Shown here piece by piece: positions 1 through 13,044 of a DNA stretch of 64,000 nucleotides (positions are counted from its first letter, which is position 1; each line of letters begins with the position of its first letter). The position numbers were made by a program, and so were the translations under genes. The DNA comes from Nymphaea colorata (lineage: Eukaryota > Streptophyta > Magnoliopsida > Nymphaeales > Nymphaeaceae): contig NC_045146.1 of assembly GCF_008831285.2 (NCBI RefSeq), forward strand, positions 13,097,289-13,161,288, written 5' to 3'. The notes beneath the pieces are model-generated. The model was not told the origin of the DNA. It did not search any database and worked only from the letters and a program-made list of their open reading frames with translations.

Positions 1-958
1 CTTGGCATCTAAAATTTTGACAGCAGAGGAGATGACCTTGGGAAAATATAGAGAATCAAATGATTTGTCATAAAAAATATACATAAGGAAAGATTACGAG
101 ATATAGGGTCACCATCAAGCTAATAGGGTGATATCTAAACTGTGACAAAATAAAAAAAAAAGTGGAGATCACATCAGTCTCGGACAAAAAATGTGGTGTT
201 TTCGAAGAAGCGCCGGTATTTGCGACTTTGATTTAAATACGTCCAACGGTGCGATTGTTGAGCTTTAGATGGAAACAAACTTATAACCAACAGCGACCGC
301 AATCGTATCTAGAACGGAAAGCACAAAAAGATGCCACCAAAAATTGAATTTAAAACTTATAACCCCACGCTGCATTGCTACGTTGGAAGCATTGGAAACA
401 ACAAAATGGTGTAAAAACTAAGAAAGATGCTGCTTTACCCTCCTGTGCCACAGCCACGCAGTAAAAAAGGTAACAGGAAGAAGAAGTTTAGAGAGAGAGA
501 GAGAGCGAGGGGCAGAGACTACGGCAGTAAAAGAAAAGGAAAAGGAAGGTGAAAAAAAGCATGTATGGACAAGGAGATTATGATTTAAGAAACATGCATT
601 TTGGAAACTATGGCAGGTCGCTCTGTGGAGGTTCAGCATGATGTAGATTGTACAGTACGAAGAAGAGGAAATGGCTGAATGAAATTTTGTCATGGCTTTC
701 TTTTAACGCAAGATGGCACCCACCAATCATGAGTAAACAACAAATTTCAGTGACAATTTGTTGGACAATTTGGTGCATTTAAACAGGAGAAACTCTGTAC
801 TGCTTCTTCCACGATTGAAATCAGAAAAAAAAAAAAAGGAAGACAGAGGGTCCGACGGACGCAGAAGGATGTTCAAGAAATAAAGAACAAATGAGAACAG
901 CCCCAGAAAAGGAAAAGGAAAAGTAAAAAGAGAACTCTGAACAGAGAAGATGGCTTAC
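1..958. other. gene-free stretch, probably NPH3 intron
   Basis: No coding exon is recognised here. The minus-strand NPH3 exon ends at 959 with a good donor (gtaag), and the NPH3 domain is unfinished at that point, so this stretch is most simply the start of the following intron, with the remaining exons beyond the left edge. It contains a purine-rich GA run around 495-510 and A-rich runs near 150 and 827. The alternative, a retained or lost 3' part of the gene, cannot be excluded from this window. Confidence 0.5.
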
Positions 959-2490
959 CTCAAGGTACATGTCAATGGCTCTGTACACCCCATCAGAGCA
1001 GTCTCTTGCTGTGCTCGGCAAGCACTCTGCAACAGCCAAGAACTTTGATACCTTCAGCCTCGAGTCAGGCGCAATCTCCATGAGATACTTGTCAATCAAC
1101 TTCCCCACCCTCTTCATCCTCTCATCAGAAACCTCGCCGAACCCACCCGCAAAGACCTTTACCAACCTCAGAACAAGACTCACATCGTATATACCAGAAC
1201 CGCCACCTGATCCTGAACCTCCTCCTCCTCTTGGAGTACACACCAGCAAGTCATCAAGTGAAGCCTGGTCCAGCAGGCCGCCAATGGTCCGTTCAATCTT
1301 GCTCCTGCATTCCTCACTCAGACCGAAGCAGGAGACGACTCTGAGAACCCTGAGCAGCCACCTGCAGGAGAAGCCACACCTGGACTCCATCTGAACCACA
1401 CCATCCACCACTGCCTCTGCAATGCCACCATACTCCAGACTGGGCCCCCCACCACCGCCACTGCAACTCTGCCTGTACAATGCCCTCTTCAGATAATGAA
1501 TCAGAAACTTGGTATTGGTGACGCTATCTATGCCATAGGCGGCCATGGACTTCGTGGTCTTCTCTATAATGTACGGGCTCAAGACTGTCAGGTCATCGAA
1601 CCACCACGCTCTGCTGAAGGAAGGTTTGGTGGTGACGTCAAAGGAGCGTCGAGGGGTTTCAGGTGAGGAGGAGGAAGAGGAGGAACAGATGAGGTCGGAG
1701 TTGGCGCAGATCTTGGAGAGCAGAGAGTCGATGAGCTTCTGCAGCAGGCCAGAGGAGTCGGCCTGGGAGATGAATGGCTCCGAGCTTCTGAGTGCTGTCA
1801 GGATGTCGGTCCAGGTCCAGTAGAAGAGGCCCTGCAGGAAGACCTCCGTCCTCTGCAGCAGGTTGCAGCAAGAGATCTCCTCCGACATCTCGAGGAACAA
1901 GGCGGAGCAGTGGAGCAGGGAGACGTTTGTTGGAGATATACAGATTTTGCCGTCGCTGTAGCAGAATCTTGAGGCGAGTTCGAAGCCGTCCGGGCCGCCG
2001 GGGAATCCATCAAGATGTAGTTCTCTGATGGTGGCGGCGTCGGGTGCATCTTTCCTTTGGCTAATTAGTGAGTTCTTCACTTTGCCCGAAAACGATGAAA
2101 TGGTGCTCTGCGAGACACGAACGAAAAATGATCGAAAACTTATTTTCCTTTCAAAACTCCATGAAACTGAAACAAGTACTGGTCACAATAACGCATCAAG
2201 TAGTTGTTGGGATGTAGCTCTTTCTCTGAGAAATTATTCAGAACACAGAACAACACTACTTCAAGCAACATTATAAGGAGAGGGGTCGTCATTCATTCTT
2301 TACATAGATATTGGCAGTTGAGATTTACCTGCCAACTCTTTCCATAAGAAGGTATAAAGAATTCTTGATCAACAACACTGACAAGAGAGATATGGTTCGC
2401 AGAGAATTTTCTTTTCTTTCTTACCTGGTTCAGATAGAAGGTGTGCAGGCCGTTGACATGGATCTGCAGATCGCAAATGCCTTCTGGCAT
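959..2490 (-). CDS. BTB/POZ and NPH3 domain protein (5' part, cut by left edge)
   Basis: Two exons are visible: 2425-2490 (ATG at 2488-2490) and 959-2107, both phase 0, giving 405 residues before the gene leaves the window. The N-terminus reads as the start of a BTB/POZ domain (CDLQIHVNG, then HTFYLNQ at the splice) and continues with the family hallmark DGFPGGPDGFELASRFCY. The NPH3 domain follows, including SRAWWFDDLTVLSP and KFLIHYLKRALY. Poly-Ser and Gly/Ser linkers interrupt it. Members of this family act as substrate adaptors for CUL3 E3 ligases, several in phototropin signalling at the plasma membrane. The C-terminal part of NPH3 and any coiled coil lie beyond the edge. A CACGTG G-box lies at 2814-2819, about 325 bp upstream of the ATG. 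Gene order suggests an orthologue of Arabidopsis At3g19850 (from memory). Family call is secure; the precise member is inferred. Confidence 0.9.
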
Positions 2491-3904
2491 TGTTTGTTAG
2501 CATCAACGTCGGGGAGGCAAGAAAGAAGAAAAGCCCAAGAAGAAAAAGATGAACAAGAAGGAGAGAGAGAAGAGTGGTGAAAAGGAAGGGAGAGGACAGA
2601 GAAGGCGCGCGCGTTACAGAAACTGATCACTTTGGACTTCTCTGAGCTTCTTTTGAAATAACAAACTGCATCGATTGAGGGGAAGGATGATAGCTGCCAA
2701 TTTCTTGAGTCTGAAAGTCAATGCTGGATTTTGGCATTCCTTTCTTTTGTCGCCTTATAATTGCAATTGCAAGCTTTGGAGGTACACGCACCGCAAAACT
2801 CCCTCTCGACCCCCACGTGATTGGTTGGTTAAAAAAGACTCGGCAGATCATCAACGGAACGGAGGAATATATCATGAGAGAATCATTCACTTCAGAGGCT
2901 TCTCATAATTTTTTGTTTATTTGCAGATGTCTGCTTGATTTTGACATGTTTACCAAATGATCCCACATTCTGAATTTTTTTTCAGAAGAGCTCCTAGTCC
3001 AGTAGTCCTTTCATCCACCACTATCTAAAAAAAGATGAGGACTTGGTCGATTAGTTGGAAAAAGATGTTTTATCTTTAACAGCATCTCAACAGTAAGCTA
3101 GTAACCCGTGAGTTCTTCATTTAATAAAGTCCTTTTCATCGAAACCAACTGCAAGACTGCAGTCTCTGTCTGCAAGATGTCAACAGTTAACAGATTTTAT
3201 CTTTAATGCACACACATGACCTTATAAGGTTAGAAAACTTGCATGGTTGATCCTCATAAGGCGTGGTTTATACATTAAAGATTCATGCATGTTTTTGACC
3301 ATGTGAGACCTTAGGTTATTCAGGCAGGCACAGAGATTGCATGTCTGCAGCTAGGCTTTTAAAGGGCACTGTAATAATCTTTACAAGTCCTATTTTATAT
3401 ATATATATATATTGTTCAAATCAAACCACATGTGAATAGATAGATCCGTTCGCTACTTACACTGGACGGAAGAAACACAGAAGACAAACAGCCACGTCCA
3501 AAGGAGAAAGAGGAAATTTTTCCTGGGAGTCTATAGTCTATCTATAATCACAAAAATATCTTGGATTTCATCAAAGCTCCTAATACAAGCCACACTTTTG
3601 CTGAAAACTTACAAACTAAAGCTGCTCCTCGAGTGGCATCGCTGAACTTCTAAATTTTCAGTTCAGAACGAGTAAATACATTTGAGCTTAAAAGGGACGA
3701 TGAAAATCAGAAGATGCTGAGATGCTCCATTTAATATTCTCCAAACATTCCATCCCCTGCATGTTAGGTCAAAAGGATTTTGGCCTTACTATTCTATTCA
3801 CCTATCTTTTTCATGGTGTTATTTTCCAAGATGAGTAAGAAATTAACAACCCACCATTCAAGACAAAAGATCCGAAGGGTCCCTCTCTATTACTCTTGCT
3901 TTTG

Positions 3905-4075
3905 GAGTCTTAGACTGAATCGGCGACCTGGGTGAGGTATGGCATACCTTTCATGAGGTGTTGCGATCTCACCGTTTGTGGGCTTAGGATAGTATTTGTG
4001 AGCTTAGGAGAGTAGCACCCATGACAATCGAACTAATGGTATGCCGTCTGCCCAACCTGCTATGCTATCTCCTGA
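3905..4075 (-). repeat. tRNA-derived SINE-like element
   Basis: Read on the minus strand, 4056-4067 matches the RNA polymerase III A box (TAGCATAGCAGG fits TRGYNNARNNGG exactly). 4024-4034 reads AGTTCGATTGT, close to the B-box consensus GGTTCGANNCC. The spacing of about 30 bp fits a tRNA-derived head. The body runs leftwards to about 3905, but I see no clear poly(A)/poly(T) tail or target-site duplication, so the 3' boundary is a guess. It could be a decayed tRNA pseudogene instead. Confidence 0.5.
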
Positions 4076-4234
4076 TGCACCTTTTAGAGTACTATCTTCA
4101 ATAGTTTGATGTTGATAGTCAAGCTCACTCTTAAAAGGAAAATAAAAAAGCAGTGAGAATTAATTTTCAAAAAACTAGACTCATTTTTAAGATTGTAACA
4201 CAATATTTAGCCTTTAATAAAAATTCTTAAGATT

Positions 4235-4259
4235 AATATATATATATATATATATATAT
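4235..4259. repeat. (AT)n microsatellite
   Basis: Near-perfect alternating A/T run of about 25 bp, read directly. Confidence 0.9.
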
Positions 4260-7200
4260 GGAGAGAAGAGATTAGAGTGATGCGGATTTATTACTGGTCA
4301 AAATGCAGCTTTCAGAAGTCATTCTGAAATAAATTTTGTGTATGCAAACTGGACAAGACAACCGCGTAAAGTATTAACAGGAAAAGGACAAGAGCGTGTA
4401 GTTTTTGGTTTTTGTAATGTTTTGAATGTTTTTATCCCTTGCCATTTTCCAAGCAAACAGAATATATCTCTCTCCCCCCTTTCCCTCCCTTACCCTCGTG
4501 AAGCATTGGAAATATTTATCGGGGATTTAAGAAATAGGATATAATCTTCTAGTTCTGATGAGAGAGAAAAAGATCTTGGATCGGGTCAGACCGTAACCCG
4601 AATCCCCTTCATGGAACCTCAACTTTCCTTTGCATCACTTCATCTCTTACTTTGGTTCCATGTAAGTTTCCTTGGTTCCCTTACTATACTTCTTGGAAAA
4701 AGCTAAAGTAATTTCCCAACATATCTCTAGCTAAAAATGGACAACACAAATATATTTATTTTCCACTTGTAAGAATGGTACAAAAAATAACGTGAATTTC
4801 AAGGCCGTGGAGTTAGGCAACTCTAAGTTGATGCTGACAAAGTTCTTTCCAAGTAATTGACGAAGAAGACAAAGTGTGATTATCTGCTGGACAATTATCA
4901 AGTTTGGGGCTGTTGTTAATTATGTGTACCGAATTCACAAATATTTTATTACAAGTGGCTTACATTAGCGCTTTTGGGGGCAGTTTAGTCTTTTTCTTTT
5001 AGGTAGGTAACTGGAGAGAGAGAGATGTGTTTGATGCATCGGATTCTTTAGCTTCTAAGGATTTGAAACCCAATTCCCAAGTCCATCTTTTGTTTTGAAG
5101 CAGTGTTTCCTTTAGAGAAAAAAAAGTGCAAGATCCAGCAAGGGCCCATCAAGTTTGAAGATGGATCTGAAGACCAATTCATTTGTGATATCTGGATCCA
5201 TTTGGATTTGACAAGCTGTTGATTCCCAGTTTGCTTGCAGAATAGTGGAACAAATCCATGACTAGAACAGCTGTACACCTATCATCTAAATTCGGATCAG
5301 AAATAAAATCTGAAACCTTGTCCTCTCGGAACTTCAACTCAGATCCAGCAAGGGCCCACGTAGTTGGATCCAGAATGATGGTATCCAAACCAAATCCAAG
5401 ATCTTAAAAGGGCAACAGGAAAAGTGGATCGTTTACTAGCAGAGTCAAAAGAAATCTGCAGCATAGACGATATAAGCCCCGCTCTCTTTCAGGGTGGAGG
5501 CTAATAAATTTTAAATTTTTAAGGCGCATCATTATTTAAATGAAAAAAATTATCCTCAAGTATTAACACAAAAACAAATACGGGTCAGTGTGGGCAATTG
5601 CCCTCATATTGCCTGCACATGCCTCCGCCCTGATCTCATTGCACAAAATTTACAACTGGGATCCTTTCTCAAGTGCAGATCACATTCCACAGTATCTTTT
5701 CTCTGCATCTGAAAATGAAGAAAAGGGAAAAGCCAATGTGGGCTCGGCTTTTATGTGATGTCCCTGTCGTTGTTATCATCATCACGAAGCGCTGCTTCGT
5801 GTACATGGAGCAGCCATACAAGATGAACTTGCTATCTCCAAGTCCAGTCCCAATCAACCACATGGGTCTGTTTAAGGGTTATTTTCCGCAGGATGTGGGC
5901 AAGGTTTCACAGACTGTTGTTGCCAACTTGGGGCATGCTTTCACGGACAGGGCTGTCAATTGGCTGGAGCTCTCACCCAGCCGTGGAGTTTGGACAAGAT
6001 CCGAAGCGAAGCATGCAGTCAGAGTGGAAGCTGTGCGTCTGAATCCATGGTCAGTGATGATCAGTAAAAATTGTGTCTGGATTGGTGTGGAAAAGCATGA
6101 ATTCAGTAAACAAGTTGGTGGGCTCTTTTGACCTGAGGATAGCATGAACACAGTTGCTTTTCTTAGGGAGAATTTGTCGAACTGTAAAATCCATCTATTT
6201 TACTTCCCATTTGTAGCTAATTTGTCCAAATAACAGTACATTTGAAACTGCATCTCATGGATATGTTAGATCATGAAACATAAAGATATCAGCCAAAGAA
6301 ATCGTGTTTTTGTAACACTGGCACGCATGCATTAATCATCAGAGCACAATGTAGAATAGAATGCGATACTTCATGAATGTAAAGGGCGTTTGATAACAGG
6401 AAGTCCAACAAGGTTTCAACCCTAAATCTTTGGGACAGATTTATAGAATAACGTATTAGAATTCCAAGAAGCCAACCTCTAATGATCTGTTAGATCCCAT
6501 GTAAACAAGTATCTCACAGTACATTGAAGCGGGTTCCATCTTGCTGGGTGCCGGCAAGGAAGTGGCAGGTTGCAGGACAGAGGTTGGAATGTGCAGAGCG
6601 GACTTTGAGCGATGTCTCCGACAACAGCAGGGTTTGTTTTTGTGTTCTAGAGTTAACGTTGTCCATGCAACGTCTCAGTTCCTGGAAATAAGGGTGAGTA
6701 CATGGATATTCCAGATCCGGTGAAGAAGGGAGCGAGAAGATTTACACCTTCAAGATTGGCATCGCTAAGGGCCTATAGAAGGAGACTGCAAGCGCTCTTT
6801 GCATACAGGAAGAATCCTGCATGGATCTTTGTTAGAAAGACAGGCCACTAGATAGGCATCCTGTGAAAGAACCTTTGTATATAAGTAGATTTTTGTACGG
6901 CTTCCTGCCAAATTTACATGTTTCTTTTTATTAACCCAAGTCTAGGGGTCTGCCAGCCCTAGTCCATCCTCCCAAAGAAAAGAAGTCACAAAAACAATAA
7001 CCAAGATCCAACAAAAAGCAGCACAGTCGATCCGTCATACCACTCTTAAGCTCCCATAGTGGGACCAGCTCTCGAATATACTAAAATAATATCACATACA
7101 GACGCACATACATCTATTATGTGATAAAACAGACGGCAAGCCAAAATATTTTGTGATCTTACTGTTGAAAGAAAGTTACCTTTGTATTTGTCCAATAGTT

Positions 7201-7917
7201 CTTGTCTAACTTGGTGTTTGCTCAAGCATCTCATTATTTCTTCGACTAGGAAGCAATTTTGAGTGCATAGGTAACTCATCCGTGAAGAAGATGAGTCTGC
7301 ATATGCACACGAGCCTTTCAAACTTTGGTATACAAATCCGAACATCTTTACTTTTCCTGGTTTTGACTCATGGATTGCATGAAATGTAAAGATTAAACCA
7401 CCAGAAACAAATATACGAGCAAACACATTTGCGCAAGATGAGGAGACTAAACAATTAGCTTCACTTGCATTTCCTATAACAGTCCTGGAACAAGAAATCT
7501 TCCCTTAGACTGCAATAAGAATCAAAGAAACAATAATCATTCCCAAGAAAAAATAGCTTACAAAATTCATGCCTAAAGAAAGTTCATTGGTATGGAACAG
7601 TGTAATTTCCTCCTCCTTTCCTCCCACTCCACGTGCTTCTTCTTCAAAAATTGATATTTTCCATACTCAGAAGTCAGAACAGCAGGACATAGTAATTAAC
7701 TAAGGCACAGACATTTATAAAGATGACCAATGCGGCACCTGCTCTTTCCATACTTATAGGAACATAAGACATAGTAAATCAACTAATGTACAGGCATTTA
7801 CAAAGATAATCCAATGTGTCCAATGTTAGAGCCTCAACTTCAATCTTACAAGCCAAAAGTGGAAAATCCCACCCGATAACATCCTCTCATCAAGACTCAG
7901 TCATGGACATTTGCAAG

Positions 7918-10900
7918 TCAAGACACATTAGCAGCAGACGTCTTTGCTTGAAGCTTGGCAATCCGTGCCTGTATATATCATCATTGACAAAAATACAGAA
8001 ATCTAAGTAAATCTGAATAAATAAAAGTGAAAAATCTGATTCACTAAGTGCCGAACAGATCCGCATACCGCAGAACTAACCAAACCTAGTTAAGATGCAT
8101 AGCTCTTTCCCTGGAAGAAGAATGGAGATCTTGTGTGCAAGAATTTTTTTCATTTTCTAACAAACATTTCCAAGAAATTTCCACCTCAAGTACCAAACTC
8201 AATTCCAAGCAAACTTTTATGGTTTTGAATGACAGAATGGGACCGTAAGTACTAAAATGCCTATGATTTCGAAAAAAAAATAAATGTTTCTATAAGGTTA
8301 AACACTTCGAATATCCAAAACATGGGAACAAAGCTGCAAGTTACCTTATAAGATTTTGAACGACGAATTGATGGGTCAATTTGCAAAGCAGTTGAATATG
8401 CTTTTGCAGCTGCATCATATTCTTCCATTGCAAAGAAAACATCACCTTGGCAAATGTAAGCCTGCAAATGAAAAGCACCTTTTTTTCATTCAACATTATG
8501 CTTTACAAAGATGTAGTTTTCTGCCACCAACACTTTCATAATTGACAACCTCATCTCATCTGATAACAGAATTTTTTTAGATTTCCCATTTTCAAAGTAG
8601 AAATTATTTCCTCAGAAGAGCTCTGCATTCCAAAAATTTTGCAACCAAAACAAAAGGCAAAGACATAATAAGACAAAAGATGGTATATATGGTACATGGA
8701 AGATGCCAGAGATAAGGCAGACACACCATGTGACACGCTATGTTATGTGAAAGGCTATTCTAATCTTTTATGATATTTAAATAATAAAAAGTTGTGTAAA
8801 TTAAATAATAGCCAGCACATTTAACTTGTAAAAGTATAGTGTGCAGCTGTGCGGCAATAAAAATTTACTTACGCTAGAAATTTACAAGAAACAAATCTCA
8901 AGATTTGAGATATTTACAAATAAACCATTTGAAAATTAAACACATAGCTGTCTCACATTTATGTCCAATTCTCAAACCAGCACATCTGTTAACTAATGTT
9001 TAGATAACTCACCTTTGGCTTGGTTTAGGCATAAAATGATTGTTCTATCATTCACGTGCCCATTCACAAAAATAATATATTTTGAGCCTCTACCTCTCTT
9101 TTGTAGCTGAGAACATGGCAGGCAGTGATGAGGATTTTGGGTCAGTTAATGGGGAAGCAAGTGATTAATGCGAGTACTCAAAGAAAAAGAAAGACTTTCC
9201 CATTTCCTTAAGAAAAAAAAGAAAGAGGAGCTTGTTATGCCCTCTTCTTCATGAACCAGAGAGAGCCACTTGTCATTCTCTCCTCCTTTTGTAAGAGAGG
9301 GAGAGAGAAATGTGAAAATAAACCTTAAATCTCAAAAATCCAAATCTTTTCAGGGTAAAAAAAAAATATATTTTTGACTCTGACCTAGCAATTTCTGTCG
9401 TGCATTGCCTTTAGAGTGTCTGTTTGTGAGTTATTTTATGAACCCAATGGCTTTTTCAAAAGTTGAAAAGCTGTTCAAAAATACATCAAACCTTAGGTGG
9501 GTTTCTGCAAACTGCTAAAAAGATTGTGCATACCTTGTATTCATATTTCATACCAAACCCACATCCATGTGCATATTAAATGAGCAAAGAAACATCTCAA
9601 AGAGCATGAAGCTGCAATGATCAGAAACATTGGCATCGCATTCATAACTTAACAGTAGTTTTTTATCTGTATCTTTTATATTATTCAGGACAAAATAAAT
9701 GGGTCATCTGATGCCCCTCACACTAGATATCAAAAGGAATGGGTTTCTCTGCTTTTTTTTTCCCCGTCGTTGCCTACATATTTCTCAAAGAACTTATGAC
9801 ATGTCCTACTATGTGGAAATGACTCAATTATGATACTGACCTACAAAGTTTTGGGGAAAACCAATATAGCCTTCTATAAATATTGGCAACATCCTAGTAG
9901 CTTGAAAATTGTAAACACCCAATATACAACTTTATATCATGCTGAGGACATAAAGTGATAAAACAAGCGCTCTTATAGAACTGGAAACGTGAAATGTATG
10001 CAGTCCTTTTGAAAGACCATACAAAAAAATCAGGAAAAGGTAAGAGTATGCCATCAAAGCAAGCATCTCATAGGAAAAGTTACCTGAGGGTAGTCTGGAG
10101 CAATTTTTGAAGCTTCAATGGCATCTTGGAGAGCACCAGAATGGTCACCCATACCTAACTGTGCAGCAGACCTTGGAGAAGAAGGAAAAACCCAAACATG
10201 CGTCACATGATTACAGTGCAGATCGATTTCAGAGACCTAATGTTTACTAATCCTAGGTGCATCAAAGTGATCCACAAATTAAGACATTGCCCAAAATTGA
10301 ACATAAGCAATTAGAAGTATATGCAAAAATTTCTTCAACAAAGCAGTAGGTGCCCATTTAAGTTCATCTAGAGCTCTTCTTGAGGTTGCAAACTCTGTCT
10401 TTGCCAGCAACCTATGGCGATTGCATGTACATTTTCCTCAAGGTTTTCATCCAATAGTGCATTTCTTACTCTCTCTGGCTACATATTTCAATACGTGGTT
10501 ACTCCAACTACCAATAATATCCGGCTTATGATCAGTTCAACTATAGGTACTAGAGCCTCTACCGAAAACCAATAATTCACCATATCTTTCAGTTACAAAC
10601 TTAGTTAAGAACTCCGAGTCCCAATTACTCCACTCACATCCATTGGCAGCATATAGAACATGAATTGGCCTTCTAAGGTATATGATAATATGAATGAATG
10701 AGCGTGATCGTCCTGCCAAAAAGTACTATCTATAACATGGTATGTGACATTTATCCTAAAAGTGTACCTACTTCTTCAACTTCAACTATGGCTGGAATCC
10801 ATTCTCATTTAAATGCAACCGTAAGATTTCGGCTCAGTACAGAAACAAGGAGAAGCAACAAGCTTGATGGCTCTCGGAAATTGATTCATGCAACCAATAA

Positions 10901-11861
10901 GCGAGTTAGAGAGGACGAGTGCCTCATTGAACCTGACACACTTGGCTCCCACTGTTTAGGAAGAAAAGAAAAACGACATTGAAGTGTTTTAACTAAAAGA
11001 GGATAAGTTACAGCAAACCTGGCTTTATAGATAAACTGCATACCTCCAGCCGGTTTAAGATCAACAGCCTGCAACACAAAGAACAAAACATTAGAGTCAC
11101 TTGTCAGAAAAGTTCAAATAATTTGTTTCCTATTGGAAACAAATACATTAATAGATAGAGATAAGACAAATGTTACAAGATCAATCAGTACAAGTTCCAG
11201 GGTAAAAATTGCACATTTTCGAAGAGGGAAGATTTTTTATGTCCAAGGATTTGGAAATAATCACTTTACAAAGATGAAGAACTTAAACAAGAATGGGGAG
11301 AGAGAGAGCTGCAGAAATGCTTCAATATCGACCTAGGGACAACTTGGAAAGGAAGAACCCGACCTGGTTTAGCAGGGCGATGGCCCCGGCTAAATTCCCA
11401 CTGTCCATCTCGCCCTCTGCTCTCTTCCTGAGGGCTAGCGCCTCCAGGCCCGCCGCCGGGTTGGAGAAGCCGCAATATGCCGTTAGGAGGTCAGCGACCC
11501 GGGACGCGGTGGAGCAGTGACGGATTACCACCTCGTCGGGGAGGATCGCCACGTTCGGGCCCGAGCCGCAGAGCCCGAGGCACCCGCAGGACACCACGGA
11601 CATGCCCGGGGGCGCGAGCGCCTCCAGCAGGGCCAGCGTCTCCCTCGACCCGCTCCGGCTGCATGTCCTGTTCACGCACACCCGTACTTCCTTGGCCTCC
11701 GAGACCACCTCCGTCACTCGCGAGTGTCTCGGTCGGACGGAACCGGCGAACAAAGGGGCCGGGACGTCCTCGGCGGATGGAGGAGGAGGAAGGGTGGCGT
11801 TCGCGGTAAGAGTATGTCCGCTCGAGCCATTCTCTTCGTAGCATCGAATCCTCCACTGCAC
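7918..11861 (-). CDS. 2Fe-2S thioredoxin-like ferredoxin domain plus TPR protein
   Basis: Five exons join in frame: 11364-11861, 11019-11068, 10084-10171, 8345-8461 and 7918-7968 (TGA at 7918-7920), with canonical GT-AG ends. From the first usable codon shown they give 267 residues. The N-terminal half has the cysteine pattern of thioredoxin-like [2Fe-2S] ferredoxins (CVNRTC, then SCGCLGLCGSGPNVAI). The C-terminal half is TPR: a GNLAGAIALLNQAVDLKP helix pair, then DHSGALQDAIEASKIAPDY and EEYDAAAKAYSTALQIDPS. This suggests an electron-transfer or Fe-S protein with a docking module, probably plastidial, but no function is established from sequence. No in-frame ATG exists upstream: the frame is open from a TGA at 11910-11912, with ATA at 11898-11900 and GTG at 11859-11861. 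The true start may be non-AUG or in an unseen upstream exon, so the 5' end is uncertain. The introns (up to 1.6 kb) hold only AT-rich DNA. Confidence 0.85.
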
Positions 11862-12424
11862 TTGGCGCGAGCAGAGGGAAGAGAGCGCTTTCTTGTCTAT
11901 GGTGAGGAATCACCGGAATATTCGCATCATTCGCCGATTGATTAAGGCGGCCTCTCCGATGTTCTAAAAACCGGTTCGGATCCTGAATCGGAATTATACA
12001 AGTTGGATCTCAGAAATGGAGAAACAATTAAACGTTTCTAGGAAATGAAGAAACATTTAAACAATTTAAAAAAAATCATTTATCTTATATGTAAAATTAA
12101 AAAAAATTATTACCGTTAAAATTTTGAATATATAATTTGGCCCCTCATAAAAAAATTTTGACTCCTTCTATGCTATTTGTGGGACAAAAAATGAGAGAGA
12201 CCTCCAATCAGCTGTTGTTAGTTGATTGAAATTTAAAAAATTATTGCTAAAAATCAGATCTCACCATCTAATTATAATTAAAACAATTCCTAACTCAAGC
12301 TGCAATGACTTCAAAACAGGTGATATGTGGCAATTTAAAAACAGATATTTTTATTTTCGAAGCCATGCCAGGAAGTTGTTCTCGTATTTTTTTTCATAAT
12401 AAGTGTTTAAAGGTCCTTATGAAA

Positions 12425-12505
12425 GGTGTTTGATATAGTAGAGGAGACAGAAAAATCTATCCAATAATACTTTGTGTCATGTTTTATATTGTCTTATCAA
12501 ACGCC
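12425..12505. mobile_element. short MITE-like element
   Basis: The ends form an imperfect terminal inverted repeat: GGTGTTTGATA on the left and TATCAAACGCC-like (tatcaaacgcc) on the right, 81 bp apart, with AT-rich DNA between. GGCGTTTGATAA-type ends recur in plant hAT-like MITEs. A target duplication is not obvious and no transposase is encoded. Confidence 0.45.
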
Positions 12506-13012
12506 ATGGTTATGGTCACACGTGTTTGGTTTGTCCTCGTCCTTTACTATATTGTTTGCTTATGCAACAGCAAAACGTTTCTTAATTTGAGGCGTGTTTG
12601 AAACGTGAGATCTTTTATTTCACATGGAAGACAAAATGTCTCCGATGTGCTACAACTACTTCTCATACACAATAACTTGTTCATCAATAGTTCATTTTTT
12701 ATTTGGGCGGAGCTAAAAAAATTTTTCATGAAACACTAAACATATAATTAACAAAATTTTTAATGAGCCGGATCTTGTAAGACTATCTTATATTTTTATC
12801 TCAAAATTTAAATCTTTAGTGAAACTTTATATTTTTATATTTTAGTGTTGCTGTGTTAGTGTCTGGGTGAAAATTCAGATTTGTAAAACAGAGTTCGCAA
12901 GCGAGACGGAAAATCATGATTTATATATTAAGATCATTTATTTGTGATCTTGATATCTGGTCAGATATTTTCATTGCTTCGGCACGCGGGCGTCAAAATG
13001 CATCCCTGGTTC

Positions 13013-13044
13013 TTGACGCTTGACTTTTGATTTTGACCTTGACA
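13013..13044 (+). promoter_or_regulatory. W-box cluster
   Basis: Four TTGAC cores occur in 32 bp (TTGACG 13013, TTGACT 13020, TTGACC 13033, TTGACA 13039). WRKY factors bind TTGAC(C/T). It lies about 1.1 kb upstream of the TPR gene and 3 kb upstream of the SMP/C2 gene; function is inferred only. Confidence 0.4.

Larger units (their letters stand above)
2491..7917. other. 5.4-kb intergenic region
   Basis: No protein gene is supported. It lies between the promoter of the minus-strand NPH3 gene and the 3' end of the minus-strand TPR gene. It holds a SINE-like element (about 3905-4075), an AT microsatellite (4235-4259) and a dispersed 18-bp direct repeat (agatccagcaagggccca at about 5131 and 5341). 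Open frames such as 5673-6131 have no recognisable domain, no splice context and no family resemblance. Confidence 0.5.

Noticed and set aside
969-1394. Plus-strand open frame opposite the NPH3 exon
   Set aside because: It is the antisense shadow of the large NPH3 exon, whose family motifs are clear on the minus strand.
5673-6131. 152-residue open frame on the plus strand
   Set aside because: No recognisable domain, transmembrane pattern or splice context, and an overlapping minus-strand frame is nearly as long. Treated as chance.
11477-11945. Several overlapping plus-strand frames opposite the 2Fe-2S domain exon
   Set aside because: They are GC-rich antisense shadows. The minus-strand exon has conserved cysteines and correct splicing.
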